Positions 11,640 to 23,839 of a stretch of DNA of 64,000 bases are shown one piece after another. This DNA comes from Cacajao melanocephalus (taxonomy: Eukaryota; Chordata; Mammalia; Primates; Pitheciidae): the NCBI GenBank assembly GCA_963573385.1, contig CAUYLG010071792.1, forward strand, positions 1-64,000, given 5' to 3'. The position numbers and the translations under genes are program-made. The notes beneath the pieces were generated by a model that saw nothing but the letters and a program-made list of their open reading frames with translations, did not search any database and was not told the DNA's origin. Position 1 is the stretch's first letter; each line of letters opens with the position of its first letter.

Positions 11640-12390
11640 GCTAGAACTAACGAAAATACACAAAATACCTTCCAGAATTCTTGCCTAAGGACAGGTGACC
11701 AGAGCACTTGTCCAGCAGCTTTCAGCCTCTGTGTGGTTTATTACTTAACCTTGTCCATCATAGCTATGTAGGTTCTTGGGACAAAGCCTTGGGAGCAGAA
11801 AAAATAAAAGACGTTGGAAATAAGAGCTCAAAGTCACAAAAAATGAGCACTTAAATAAAGGATTTCTTTAAATAAAGAATTTCTCAGCAAGGCAGATTTA
11901 CTTCTGTAGAAGAATACTGCTCCTTCCTCTGGTCACTGAGAGAGCACAATGAACAAAGGAGGGAAGGGGTTTTTAATCCCTAACAGCAGTCAGTCCCTGA
12001 TACTCTGTCCATTGGCTGGGGTCAGACAGCACAAGCAGTCAGTCCCTGCTACTGTGTCCTTTCCTCATTGGCCGGGGTCAGACAGCACAATCTAAGCTGA
12101 TCCTGATTGGCTACTTGGGTGAGGAATACAGCAGCAGGAAGAGAAGTTTCAGAACTAAAGGTGCCAAATAAGGAACAGATGTGGGTTACAGATTGGGAAT
12201 GGCTGGAAGGTTGTATACTGTAACTAGGGACAAGGAGGCAAGGAAGTTAGGCTTTGAAAATAGACGATAAGCAGAACCTTTGAATAGGAACTGTTTCCAA
12301 CAATGTCTGAGGTCCAGGTAGCCTGGATTCTTTTCTTTATGTTTGTCCTGGTTTCAAAAATATTATTTTCTTTCTTCCAGTTCAAAAAGT
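11640..12390 (-). mobile_element. ERV LTR (probably class I), minus strand, with duplicated U3 block
   Basis: On the minus strand the layout is LTR-like. U3 has three CCAAT boxes (plus-strand ATTGG at 12011, 12067 and 12106). A TATA-like TTAAAAA lies at 11970-11976 and AATAAA at 11737-11742. The U3 CCAAT unit is tandemly duplicated: 11986-12034 and 12035-12090 are adjacent copies beginning GCAGTCAGTCCCTG and ending GTCAGACAGCACAA. The first copy lacks a 7-base piece. No internal proviral sequence adjoins it, so it is probably a solo LTR. The family name and exact ends are uncertain. Confidence 0.7.
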
Positions 12391-12427
12391 TGGCCCTTAT
12401 CTAGATTAAGTTAAATTCTTGGTTTAT

Positions 12428-12462
12428 ACCCAAAATAAGAGGGCAAAGAATCAGGAGTTTTG
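12428..12462 (+). mobile_element. MIR SINE, 5' piece (split by L1 insertion)
   Basis: This short segment (AATAAGAGGGCAAAGAATCAG) aligns with the tRNA-related head of MIR. It is continued after the L1 insertion at 13164. It would be too weak alone; the continuity across the insertion supports it. Confidence 0.55.
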
Positions 12463-13149
12463 CCACAATGAGATACCATCTCATGGCAGTCAGAATGGCA
12501 ATTATTAAAAAGTCAGGGAACAATAGATGCTGGTGAAGCTACGGAGAATAGGAACACTTTTACCCTGTTGGTGGGAATGTAAATTAGTTCAACCACTGCG
12601 GAAGACAGTATGGCAATTCCTCAATAATCTACAACCAAAATACCATTTGACCCAACAATTCCTTTACTGACTATATACCCAAAAAAATACATATCATTCT
12701 ACTATAAAGACACATGCACACATAAGTTTATTGCAGCACTATTTATGATAGCAAAAACATGGAACCAACCCAAATGCCCATCAATGAGAGACTGGATAAA
12801 GAAAATGTGGTAAACATACACCATGAAATACTATGCATCTAAATTATATCATGCCCTTTGCAGGGACGTAGATGAAACTAGAAGCCATCATCCTCGGCAA
12901 ACTAACACAGGAACAGAAGAAAACCAAACACCTCATATTCTCACTCATAAGTGGGAGTTGAACAATGAGAACACATGGACACAGAGAGAACCACACACAC
13001 AAGGGGCTGTTGAGGGGTGTGAGGCAAGGGGAGGGAACTTAGAGGATGGGTCAATAGGTGCAGCAAACCACCATGGCACACATATACCTATATAACAAAC
13101 CTGCATGTTCTGCACATTTATCCCTTTTTAAAGAATAAAGAAATAAAAT
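12463..13149 (+). mobile_element. 5'-truncated primate L1 (ORF2 C-terminus and 3' UTR) with TSD
   Basis: It begins at CCACAATGAGATACCATCTC and carries the standard L1 ORF2 end (GGAATGTAAATTAGTTCAACC, ATGGAACCAACCCAAATGCC, TGAAATACTATGCATC). The 3' UTR includes AGGGGAGGGAACTTAGAGG and AACAAACCTGCATGTTCTGC, and the tail is A-rich. It is flanked by a 14-bp target-site duplication with one mismatch: AATCAGGAGTTTTG (12449-12462) and AATCAGAAGTTTTG (13150-13163). The ORF is broken by stops (for example TGGTAAACA, where W/E codons are expected). Likely L1PA/L1PB age. Confidence 0.93.
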
Positions 13150-13163
13150 AATCAGAAGTTTTG

Positions 13164-13290
13164 GTTGTAATATCAACTTTGCCACTAATTAGCTATGTGT
13201 ATTGCAAGAAGTCAGTTTTATTTCTGTGTCAAATTTTCCTCATTTGTAAACAGAGGGGTTTAGTAGTTGCTTTCAACATTTTTTTAAAAA
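13164..13290 (+). mobile_element. MIR SINE, 3' continuation
   Basis: It continues the MIR across the L1: CAACTTTGCCACTAATTAGC, TATGTGTATTGCAAGAAGTC, TTTTCCTCATTTGTAAACAG. These correspond to the MIR tRNA-like end and core region (…CTGCCACTTACTAGCTGTGTG…, …TTTCCTCATCTGTAAAATG…). Confidence 0.75.
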
Positions 13291-13358
13291 CTAGTAATAT
13301 TTGTATGTTGCTCATCAACTGAATTTACTCAACAATAATTTATTTGACTACCACTATT

Positions 13359-13361
<3 letters not shown>

Positions 13362-13392
<31 letters not shown>

Positions 13393-13485
13393 ATATTTGT
13401 ACATATATACATACACACATATATATACACACATACATATATACACTCATACATACATATATTCACATATACACACACACATCTG
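13362..13485. repeat. Compound (GT)n / (AC)n-(AT)n microsatellite
   Basis: About 31 bases of perfect GT dinucleotides (13361-13391) are followed by about 90 bases of mixed ACAT/ATAC units, with CATACATA and ACACACAC blocks. GT then AC/AT gives an imperfect self-complementary tract. The threonine/tyrosine- and cysteine/valine-rich frames over it are artefacts of the repeat. Confidence 0.95.
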
Positions 13486-13499
13486 CAAATATATGTTAA

Positions 13500-14304
13500 T
13501 GAGAACTCCTGATACATGACAATTTTCATATTTCAGTGAGATAACTACAGACAAAAGCAAATAAACTAATGATTTAATCCATACAATTTTATCATGGCAA
13601 AATATTCGTCTTACATTAGTGATTTTGAAATATTAAAAACCAGTTACTGAGCGCTTTCCATTAGTAATTATTGCCTATCAGTAAGATCTGTCCACTTATG
13701 GAAACAAATATATATGTAATCCCTAAAGACCCTTCCTCAAATTTCTTATTATCTGATTTTGTGTCTCTTGATTACTCTTCAAAGATAGAAACAAAATAAA
13801 CTATGGATCTTATAAAATACAGCATTTGTAATACAACAGTATTAGTAAATATTTGTAAAGAAGAAACCCATGAACCAATTCAATTTCATTTAATACAAAA
13901 TTTCAACTATATGTCCAGTTTAGACACCCTCTGAAGAATAAATCAAAACTGTTTTGACTTTGACCATTTGCTGTTACCTACAGGCTTTTAAGTATAGCAT
14001 TATTTTCCCTCCACTGATAACAAATTTCTCAAGAGAAATGGGATGTTGATGGTATTTTGCATCACCTTCCATGCATTTGATCAGTATAGATTTCCCATAT
14101 TCTGCAACACCTTTGTGTTTTCAATGTCCTTATTTTCATAAATAAAAAAAACACTGCAGCTTATCATAATAAATACAGACAACTAAAAACTTGACAGCAA
14201 ATCAAACAGAGAATTATTTAGTGAGCTACAAAACCATTAACTGGAGTTTTGGAGTGTGTGAATGCTTTTTCAAAGAAACTAAAACCTGAGGTCACATTGT
14301 AGTA
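13500..14304. other. Unassigned AT-rich intergenic sequence
   Basis: No gene or recognisable mobile element; A-rich runs near 14143-14150 only. Confidence 0.6.
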
Positions 14305-14900
14305 GGTAACTTCCATTATGACCCTCAGTGATCCCCACTTCCTGGTATTCCTTCCTTTGTGACATCTCTTCCCCTTAAGTGTGGGCTAGACCTAGTGACT
14401 TGCATCTAATGAGTAGAATACAACATAAATGATGGAATGCCACTTCTGAGGTTAGACTTTTGCTTCTCTCTTAGATGATCTCTCTTCTTCTCTTATTGCT
14501 TGCTTGAAGGGAAGCCAGTTACCATATTTTCAGCTGTACTACGGAGAGGCTGCACGGGAGGAAACCAACTCAGAGATATCTCCAGTTAACAACAAGCAAA
14601 GTCCTGATGTTTGACAGTAAGCATGTGAGTGAGCCTGGAAATGGGTCTTCTGAGGCCTGACAATGACCCAAGGATCCTTCAAAGCAGATCCTTCTTTACC
14701 CAGGTGAGCCTTGAAAGGACTGTGGCCCTGGCCACCACCTTGACTTCAGCCTTGTGAGAGACACTGAACCGCAAACATACAACTAAGCCACACACAGATC
14801 CCTGACCCAAAGAAATCATGAAACATCAACTGTTTATTATTTTAAATTGCTAAGTTCCGGGACTATTTGTTACACAGCAATAGGCAAAGAATACACCACC
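14305..14900 (+). mobile_element. MLT1-like MaLR LTR
   Basis: The plus strand shows successive MLT1-type landmarks. They are AAGTGTGGGCTAGACCTAGTG, then AGTAGAATACAACATAAATG, GGGAAGCCAGTTACCATA, CATGTGAGTGAGCCTGGAAA and TTATTTTAAATTGCTAAGTTCC. The LTR-like terminus is GTTACACAGCAATAGGCAAAG. Length of about 600 bp exceeds a typical MLT1 LTR (about 400-500 bp), so the start may be placed too early. Non-coding. A related element in the same orientation lies at 39925-40490. Confidence 0.75.
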
Positions 14901-15770
14901 TTGGTTTTCACAGTAAAAAAATCACTCACGCAAGAGACATAGCTCCTGATGATATCATCAGATACCAAAAATTATTTCTGTATTAAAGAGACTGAAACTT
15001 CACCAGTTTTATTCAGCTGTTTGGGGCCAAATAAAGAGAAAACAAGATTCAAGGCAGATTACTTTTTCTGTACTTCTTAGCTCATTTGCTTTATCTGAGA
15101 GTTTGGCTAATCTCAACCATTTTAGAGCAATCTTAATTATTATAGTATTCTGTCAATAATGCTTTGGTTCATTTATTGTAAACCTGAAGAAAGAAGCTAT
15201 TTTTTGAAGATTTGTATAGTTTCTCATCATTAGATAAATGTAATAGTCATCTGGAAAATAACTTGAGAATTTCTCCCTTCTAGCTTTCTTTTCCTAATTA
15301 GATAAGGATAAGCAATAATATTCACTGTAATATTTTAGTGATCGGATATTCTAGTTTATGTAGAATGATTTAGACAAGTACTAGAAGTACACTGGGAGCT
15401 TATGACCTTTTGTAAATACTCTCTGCTCACCTAACTAGGATGTATCTCATGCAAAGTGTTTGTGTTGATTTGAGAATTAGCAAAGCTTAAGTGACCTGCC
15501 CAGCTCTAACCACCACACTTTTTTTTATTTTTAGCAATTAGGTTTTCTAACGATCAATGTTCACACTCATTCTCATTTGCGGTTCTATCATCATACCTGA
15601 CTCTAGGAAAGCTACTGTCAGGAAACACTCACACACACACAGACACATACGTAAAAGAACATACAATCTTGTGCATTTGCTATAATCTCTACATTGAATC
15701 ATTCTCTTATCTTGTCCCCTCTGACCTTGGGCACTAATTTCAAATTCTGCATTTCCTACTTTCTGTCCAC
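14901..15770. other. Unassigned AT-rich intergenic sequence
   Basis: Nothing coding. A short (CA)n patch with ACACACACACAGACACAT lies at about 15630-15648. Confidence 0.6.
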
Positions 15771-15774
15771 ATTA

Positions 15775-16060
15775 CTTCTCCAAACTCTTCTCAATTATCA
15801 AGCTGTAGCATAAACATCACATGTTTTATTTGGCCTTTTTAAAGTCTCCCACCCTCACACATAAAAAGAATTACTAAATTCTCAGTATCCAGATATGTTT
15901 TTAAACTTTATTGTAGCATTTATAACATCTTGTCTTATTTTATATTTATACATTCACACACACGTGTGTATACACACATGCACATGTGACCTGCATTAAC
16001 CTATAAACCCCTTGAGGACAGGTACAATTTCTAAATCATTTTGTTTGTATTTGTATAGGT
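15775..16060 (+). mobile_element. L2 LINE 3'-end fragment
   Basis: The sequence follows the L2 3' end: TATTTGGCCTTTTTAAAGTC, TAGCATTTATAACATCTTG, then ATAAACCCCTTGAGGACAGG, matching the L2 word …AAGCTCCTTGAGGGCAGGG…. A (CA)n-type microsatellite at about 15955-15985 interrupts it. Old and non-coding. Confidence 0.55.
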
Positions 16061-19000
16061 TGATTGTGGAGAGTTCCTTCTGATCTCTCTTTTCTGTTCT
16101 GTTTCTCCCTTTACTATGATTGCAGATCCTTCCATTTCTTTTGTTGTTTCTGATGTTTTTTCTAATCAACATTGTGATTTTGTGTAAGAATAGTATAAAA
16201 TGGCCTTCTTTTAGAAAAATGCATCAACTTGTATTTTCAGTGCACACAATCCGGGACTCATCTCATCTACACATTTTTTTTGTGCCATCTGTGATTCTTC
16301 AGCAATCTAAGTGCCTGGGTATGTAGGTTAATCACAGATCACTCTTTGTCTTTTCCCATCAACTGCCACAAACTGCCTAATTACTGGGCCTGATCCTGTT
16401 ATTATTTTCACAAGGCTGTCCTTAGCAATATTGTCTTTGTCTGCTTAGTACCTCCCTATTACCAGCTGACTGTTCTTGCTGCTATGCAGTGATTACAATT
16501 TCTGGCTCCCCATAGGCACCAAACCTGCACAATTTCTAAAAATTACCTTGTAGTCCTGTGTAGACGGTGTATATCTCCTCATACTCTTCTGGAGTCATCT
16601 TTCAGAGCATCAATATGTTCTGTAAAAATAAGGGATTGAGTAAATATATACATTTTTATTAAGAATAATCAATGTGACACAAAAACATGTCTTAGCTATT
16701 TTTAAAATTGTCACATTATAAATGCCAAGTGCCTTCCAATTCAGCAATTGCATTATGAAAATTAAATCATGAATCTTATATTTTACATCAATTTCATTCT
16801 CAGTAGGGAATATTGCAATTGACATTAAGGCAAAATAGGAAAGAGTACACGGGGCATGGGAAGCATAAAGGAACAATTTATTAACAAGCACATTACATTT
16901 TGCTGTTCTCTAATGTAAAATTGAAACATCATTTACAAAAAGAAATATGAAGTGAAGGATTTTATATTCTAAAGTAGTTGAGAACAAACATGAAATCATA
17001 TATACACATGTACATGTATATACACATATGTACATGTGTATAAATATATAGATGATAAATAGGCAGATAGAAAATAATAAATACATATCAAAGTAGGAGA
17101 GAGACACATCTGTTCCTGGCTCCAAAGAGGAATGAAAATGAATAGATTAAGTTTCATAAATCTGAAGTCAAGAAAATGTGGCTGACAATTTGTTCTTGAA
17201 CAATGTTCCTGCAACTGAAACTTCTCCATCTAACATGTTCACCCCTCTAGGACAGGCAGCAACTGCATGAAGTGGCATGGATGGAGGAGAGAGATGGCAG
17301 ATAGGGTGTGGTGAGAGAAAACTCAGACTCCGAGCTCCAATTCCTGACAGCCAGAGGCATCTAATGCAGGCTCAGTTTGCCTTGTTTGGGACCTTCTAGC
17401 CCATTACGTTTCTATCATAAGATGACGTAAACTTAGTTTCTGAATAAAAGCGAGATCTGGCCAGGGATTCTCAACAGTAACTTTATGCAAAACTCTCTGG
17501 CAATGGCCAGGCAATGATGAGAACAACTCATTGTATCCCTTTGCTAAAATCAAAGAAACTCCACAATTCCCTTTAATATTTGAATGGCTCAAGCCATGCC
17601 AGTAGAACAATGGGTATTTTACCCCATAAACCACTCTCGTAGTAATATTAATAGGGAACATTATGAGGGCTCCTTTTTAGTATTTTAGCCACATCTCTAT
17701 TATAACACAGCATTTTATTGAAATTATTTATCTCAGGTAAGAGATTGCAAATTCTCAGGTATAGACTACCTCTAATTTATTTTCCTATTGTTGAAACCTA
17801 CTCTCTTCCATACATACAGTAGGGACTCAGTATTTCTGTTACGTAAGTGAATACATGCTAACTATGGAATACAGGCATACGTCTCCCTATAGACAAATAT
17901 ATACTCATATCTTTGCAGACTTTGCCCATATTGATGTTTCTACAAATGATAAGATATTTATATTTGTAGTGTGTCTTTTTCTCTCAAAAAGTTGCTTTTA
18001 GATGGGTAGCAGTTTAGATCCCAAATAATTCATGTCAATATAATTAAATAGGGAAAGAGATCATATGACCAATGAATATTTCTATTTTGAGATTTTGTAA
18101 ATATGAAAGTATTTACACAGATTTTTTGTATATTTGTTTAATGGAAAATGACAGCATATTCTATGCCATAAAATCCCATAAAATGCAGAATTAGAAAGAC
18201 TCATAAATCATCTACTGCTAAAGTTAGATACAGTATGAATCTTATTAATTTGAAGAAATTGTTTTAGGCCAAAAAAAGTACCAAAAGATGATAAAATAAA
18301 GATAAATTGTGGGCACCAAGAGTCTCAAATATACAGATATACATAAATCTTTTTAAAGTTTCAAGAACAATATTGTAAATGCTCTAAGAATTTTTCATTG
18401 AGTCCTTTATTCAATGTTTAAGATATATTGTGTATAAATTTTTCATATATGTACTTTTATAATTTGTTATATACTTTACATTATGACATTTCCTTATTAG
18501 TGTGAACAAATAGTATTTTCTATTTCCTTTCGTACTAAATTTCTGTGTTCAATAAATACTTTCTTATTCCAACAATTTTTTCCTAGAGTATTTATTATTA
18601 ATGTGTTTCATTATAATGCAATAAACAGATATAAAACTTTTAATTTTTCATATATACACATGATTCTAACAATATTTATAAAAATATGTGTATGTATATA
18701 TATGCACCAGAATTATACATTATGCAACTCATGTATAAATTATTTCTAAACAATAAACACAGAGCACATATTAGAAGAAAAATTTAAAATTTATGAAACT
18801 CTCTAAAGGACAAAGTAAAATGTAAATTAAATGCATAGTTAATGTATTTTGAAAGTAATAAAAAGTGTAGCAAGACAGAATATTAAGAAAAATTTTCTGT
18901 TTAGTTTTTACTGTGTCAACAAAAAACAAATTTCTCAGACTTAATTAGTTTTCAGGCATTCTAATTCACCAGCTGTTTTTAAATTATGGAAAATAAATAG

Positions 19001-19194
19001 TATTAATTACTGAGTAATAACATGTTTTTACAGTCTTTTTGTGCAGAGTATGTTTCAAAATCCCAGTTCCTTTTTTTCTTGTAGAATTAAACTATATTCC
19101 TAACTAGAGAGATTCTGTTGTCTACATATGACAATACATACACAAATTCTAACTATTAATAGTTTTTGTCTTGTTCCACAAATAACAACAAAAG
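16061..19194. other. Long unassigned AT-rich stretch
   Basis: About 3.1 kb with no recognisable gene or clear repeat. Open frames of 60-93 codons at 16120-17661 lack any domain-like pattern. A short CATGTACATGTATATAC alternation occurs near 17005-17035. The portion 17700-19190 is especially A/T-rich and low in complexity. Confidence 0.6.
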
Positions 19195-19520
19195 TAATCT
19201 GAAAAAAAAAAAAGAAGAGGAATGTTTTCCTCTCCCAACCTGGATAGCTCATTCTTTCTTATCCTCCTCTGGAAATTCTGTTCTTCTCTATTTTCCCCAA
19301 AATTCAGCTGGCATTTAACTCATCTTCTCTGACTACCTCGCTGTTTCTTCTTCCACCATTTTTCTTGATTTTAGGGAGTCCTTCTTCTACATGAATATAT
19401 CATGTAGTTGGACTTCCATTTAGCATTTTTCCTTTCTTCTTTGTAATATGATTTCTATCTCTTCCTTCTTAGATTGCAAAGTCCGAAATGTCAGACTGAA
19501 CTCTTTTCCATATCCTTCCA
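19195..19520 (+). mobile_element. Possible decayed L2 LINE 3' fragment
   Basis: A pyrimidine-rich plus strand with ACTCATCTTCTCTGACTACC and CTTCCTTCTTAGATTGCAAAG resembles the end of L2 (…CTGACCACC…, …CACTAGAATGTAAGCTC…). Similarity is weak; it may simply be pyrimidine-rich unique DNA. Confidence 0.3.
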
Positions 19521-21570
19521 CATTTACTACACTGTGTTCCATAGAGTTCATGCAATACATATCTGCTGTGTTCTTACTGCTGTTTTACTTTTTCCATTAG
19601 TATTGATGCGGAAAACACAAATTGCACAAATGATTTTAAGTAACATGAAAGATAATTAAAGCAAATCTCTTACTTGAGAAGTTTACCTTTTTCTTGGGTG
19701 ACAAAGACACAAGAAAGAGGAGACAATAACATTGCAAACTTCATTTAAAATAAAAACAGTATCATGATGTTAATTACAGTTCATTGAATTGACCAGTATA
19801 CTAAACTCTATACATTCTATGATCAAATCTATAAAATACACATATGCATTTTAAATGTTTGTAATATAAAATTGAAGACACAAGAGGCACTGTATTGGCT
19901 GTTTACTTTTTCTTAACTGCTAAAATGCCTGTATATTTTATAGTGTATTTACAGTTCATTAAAACAGTGTGCAGGGGGTTCAAAGCATCCAGGAAGCAGT
20001 CTCCACAGAGCGTTATCTCTGGAGTTAACAATTTGGAAATTCAAGATTCACTCACAAAAATTATAAAAACATTATTTTTCCCTGACATTTCTGGGACCTC
20101 ACAGGTTACAACGCCAGGACTTTTTTTTTTTTTTTCTAATTTCAAAACTCTCTCTAATCCAGCCAACTCCTTGCAAAACCCAGCCAGCATATGACAAATG
20201 GAAAACAACTGTGACATATCTGCTATCAATGAGGTCTTAACTTTGACTTTTTCTGCTAGGGTAGATCCTCTAAATACAAATTATCTTGCTTTTGATATTA
20301 AATATGTGATACATAACCAAGGCTTTGTATGAACACTTTGTTATTACATAATTGTGTTTCAAATATAAAAATCTCAAAATCAAAGTCTGATCTCTGGCAG
20401 TAAAATAATTAAGCCCCTTCTATCAACTAGTCCACCAAGATAACAACAAAATACAAATCTCAAAAATCATATATCTTTTTGTGGGCAGACAGTTATATAT
20501 TAAAAATATTTTAAAGAAAAATAAGAGACTATAAAAAGTACATTTGGGCTGCTGAACACAACTAAAATAAGAATTTTATAAAATTCCACCAAGTAGAACA
20601 AATGAGATTAACACCATATGAATATCAAAATCAACTAAAGTTGGAAGATCTAAGTCTTCATCAATAGTATAGATTTCTTTATTTAGAAACTAAGCATAGC
20701 ATAGCAGATCAAAACACACTTAGTAATAATAATAATAGAAACTTCAGCTGTTTATATAGTAAAAAATTAAAGCTGCTGTGTTTCAGCATACAGTTATCAC
20801 CAATTCACATGGTGTTTTATTTTTCCAAAGTTGTTAACACTAAACACTGATGTACCAAGATGTCTTCACAGCAGTGGTAGATACACTGCTATTTATTTCA
20901 CAATTAGAGCAAAGTTCAAATCACTTAGTGAAGTTGATGCAGGGCTCTGTCTGGGTCAAGTAACCTCCATGATTGGTTAATTTACAGGTAAAAGGGGAAC
21001 CATAAAACATAAATTTCATGTTACTACGGTGTCAATAAAGTTGTCACATAGCTGAGTAGGTGATATTCTTTTTAAAAATAGTACAGGGACTGTTTTAAAA
21101 CATCTGTCCACATCCAAGAAAATGTTTCAGTGACTTTCCTCACCTATTAAATGGGAATTGGAAAGCTTATCATATAGATGTGCTGAGAGGAATAATGAGC
21201 CATCAGAATCTATAAGATTACTTCATGTTTGTTGTTGTTGTTGAAAATAGGTAACTGCAAAATAATATGGACTCTTTTTGAAAGTATGTTAATCTTGGTA
21301 ACAAGTTCACAAGGTGGGCTTTATGCAAAGTCAAACTGAGACCTTTCCATTCAAGACAATATTCTAACCACAACAGAATATTTGGGTATGCAGGAGGCTT
21401 TAAACCCAAGTTCTAGCCCTGAGGACGGCCTCTGTTTTCTTGTAAAGCTTTGCATGCCCACCTGATGGCAAACACAGTGACCTTCTCATTTTCCCATCCA
21501 GGATCTCACTGTTAATCTCTCTCTTTCTCTGCCATGGCAGCTTTCTGATCAATTAAAGTATTAAGCATTC
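19521..21570. other. Unassigned AT-rich intergenic sequence
   Basis: No gene recognised. Minor features are a T-run of about 16 bases at 20120-20135 and a short (TAA)n at about 20723-20737. Confidence 0.6.
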
Positions 21571-21574
21571 CGAA

Positions 21575-21740
21575 ATTATTTCAATCCACAATAATTTATT
21601 GATTGTCACTTGCCAGCAACAGTAGCAAACAAAGCCAACTCATGAAGTTTACAGTCAAATGTGGAGACAGGGTTAAACAAATAATCACCAAAAAAAGTGA
21701 TGAGTACAATAAAATAGCAGTAAAGTTTGTCACATGTTAA
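21575..21740 (-). mobile_element. L2 LINE 3'-end fragment, minus strand
   Basis: The plus strand reads AATAATTTATTGATTGTCAC, CTCATGAAGTTTACAGTC and GTTAAACAAATAATCACC. This is the reverse complement of the L2 tail: the …AATAAATATTTGTTGAA… end and the conserved …GAGCTTACAGTCTAGTG… segment. Old and short. Confidence 0.5.
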
Positions 21741-22079
21741 GAGCTCTATACTGCTGCCCGCAACTTTGGAGAACTCCCTTGGAAACTAAATAGCTTTATT
21801 TGACTATCCAACAAGAGAATATTTTAGTGGTTATCAACAGAGATATTACTTTTCCCAAGGTGCATTTAGAAATGTAGGGATCAGCTTTTGGTTGTAGTAA
21901 TGATTAGGATACAACTATCTTGACATTTGGTGGGAAAATCCCACAATAAAATTGTACTATAATGTGCAGAATTAACAAAGATGTGAAACAATAAGAAATT
22001 TTATCCTTATTAGTGGAAATATGAATTATTTAATCCACTTTGGTAAATTACTTGCCAGTATTGACTAATCTGAAAATGT

Positions 22080-22752
22080 TGCTGGTGGGCTGGTTCAGGT
22101 TCTTGACTTCATTCACCACACAAAGAATTTGAAACCAAGTCCAAAGTAAGAGTAGGCAAAAAAGTTTATTGCAAAGCAAAAGTACACTCTGAGCGGCAGC
22201 GTGGGCTGCTCAAAGGGAGATGACAGCTAGTGTCCTAAGAGGAATTCCTTTTATGGGAGCTGTACACAAACATTCATAAAATACTGGAGAGGTCAGACAT
22301 GCAAAGACAAACCTGTGGCTGGTACGTGTGCTCAACATCTACATGCTGCCACATGTTTTGCAAGTATCATTAGCGTATAAAAATCTCCACGTGAGAGTGT
22401 GTTTTTTACCATGAAAATGACAGGAAGGTCATGATAAGCTAAACCTTGAGCCTAGCTGCATATACAGGACCCCAGAGAAACCCCTCACCCCCAAGCAGAA
22501 ATTTGTAGCTAATACTTTCCTGGGCTTTTAGTGCTGATTGGCTGGAGACTGTGGGAGCTACATTAGGAATGAGGGACTTTAGTTCTCTTTCCCAGGACAT
22601 ACTGGGTATCAGGAACTTCTAACCACCTGGTAAACTGCTGGTATACTGTAGGATTGCTTATCTTACAAAAGAGCTAGATGATGGTGTAGGAAAGGGCAAG
22701 AGATGCAAAGCCCCCTGCAAAAGGGGTCTGTGGGGCATTACACAACGGGACA
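22080..22752 (-). mobile_element. Solo ERV LTR, minus strand
   Basis: A roughly 673-bp block with TG/CA-compatible ends (minus strand starts TGTCCCGTTGTG, ends …CCCACCAGCA). It has an LTR layout on the minus strand: a CCAAT box (ATTGG at about 22540), TATA-like CATAAAA at 22249-22255 and AATAAA at 22165-22170, close to GGCAAAAAAGTTTATTGC on the plus strand. GC is higher than in flanking DNA. No proviral interior adjoins it and no obvious target duplication was seen. Retroviral class is not certain. Confidence 0.7.
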
Positions 22753-23416
22753 AGTCAGTATAGCTCCATAATCCTACTGATCCTAATCCAAAGATACACG
22801 TAGCCAGTGAACCATCATTTTTCCTCCTAGGTACATGCCTGACTGAAATGCATTAACTTGTAAGCTCCACATGCACAGGGTGAAACTCCAAGAAACCCAG
22901 TGGAAAACAGCATCTGGGACCCCGAGCAGGGATTGTCTCAGCAACGTGATCTGAAAAGAAAGAGATTAGTTGAAGCCTTAGAAAGATGAAAATATCTTTA
23001 TAAATACACTGAGCTCTTACGTGAGTTTCAAGAAGGATCATGACCCTGGAGAAAAGGTCATCACCTAAGATTATGATCCATGACTTTAAGAGCAAATTTA
23101 TAGGAACAACACTAACAAAGTTTAAAATCACACTTTGAAGGAGGCAAAATAACACACTGTTACTGTATCTGCTTGTTATAGAAATTTTTCTCATTCTCAA
23201 GTAAAAATCTAATGCCATGCGGAGATGCTACAGTTTCTTATTCTCAATTTCTGAAATCCAATAAAAATGTATGAGGCATGCTAGAATCCAAAATAACTAA
23301 AAACCAAGAGAAAAAGGCATATATTTTAGAAACACCCACAGGTTTTCATATATTGGAATTAATAGAAACTTTTAAAATAAACATGTTTAATATATTCAAG
23401 ATAGAAAAGAAAGATA
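22753..23416. other. Unassigned sequence
   Basis: The minus-strand frame of 121 codons at 22853-23218 is one of the longer open frames outside transposons. It has no recognisable domain, and the codon use mirrors the AT-rich background. I treat it as chance. Confidence 0.55.
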
Positions 23417-23778
23417 TGTAATGGACTGAATGTTTCCGTCACTCAAAATTTATAGGTTGAAATCCAAACCACCAAGTTGACGACAGTAGGAGATGGGGCC
23501 TTTGGGAGATGATTTAAGGTCATGAGGGTGGAGCCCACATGAATGAGATTCGTACCCTTATAAAACAGACTCCAGAGAGTGTATTGGCCTCTTCCATCTG
23601 TGAGGACACAGCAGAAGGCACTGTCTTTGAGCCAGAAATCAGACCCTCAACAGACACCAAATCTGCCTTGGTCTTGGGCTTCCCAGCTTCTAGAACTGTG
23701 AGAAATAAATTTCTATTGTTTATAAGCTACCTAGTTTATGATAATTTTTTATAGCAGTCTGAACAGACTTAGGATACA
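23417..23778 (+). mobile_element. Complete MLT1-like MaLR solo LTR
   Basis: It runs from TGTAATGGACTGAATG to GACTTAGGATACA, about 362 bp, the usual length for this LTR class. Diagnostic words are AGGAGATGGGGCCTTTGGG, GGTCATGAGGGTGGAGCCC, CCCTTATAAAACAGACTCC (TATA-like), TGTGAGGACACAGCAGAAGG, GGGCTTCCCAGCTTCTAG and AGAAATAAATTTC (AATAAA). Five-base flanks AGATA and AAGTA are not identical, as expected for an old insertion. Confidence 0.88.
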
Positions 23779-23839
23779 AAGTAAAGAAGAAATCAAGAAT
23801 GTCCATGGAAAATTGGAATCTATATAAAAGCAACCAAAT

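Noticed and set aside
13362..13485. CRISPR-like or tandem array
   Set aside because: Units are di- and tetranucleotides without spacers; an ordinary microsatellite in a primate genome.
13301..13529. Repetitive tyrosine/threonine/cysteine-rich frames
   Set aside because: Translation of a GT/AC/AT microsatellite on both strands.
22853..23218. 121-codon minus-strand frame as a gene
   Set aside because: No domain signs, no splice or promoter context and AT-driven composition; frames this long are expected by chance in 64 kb.
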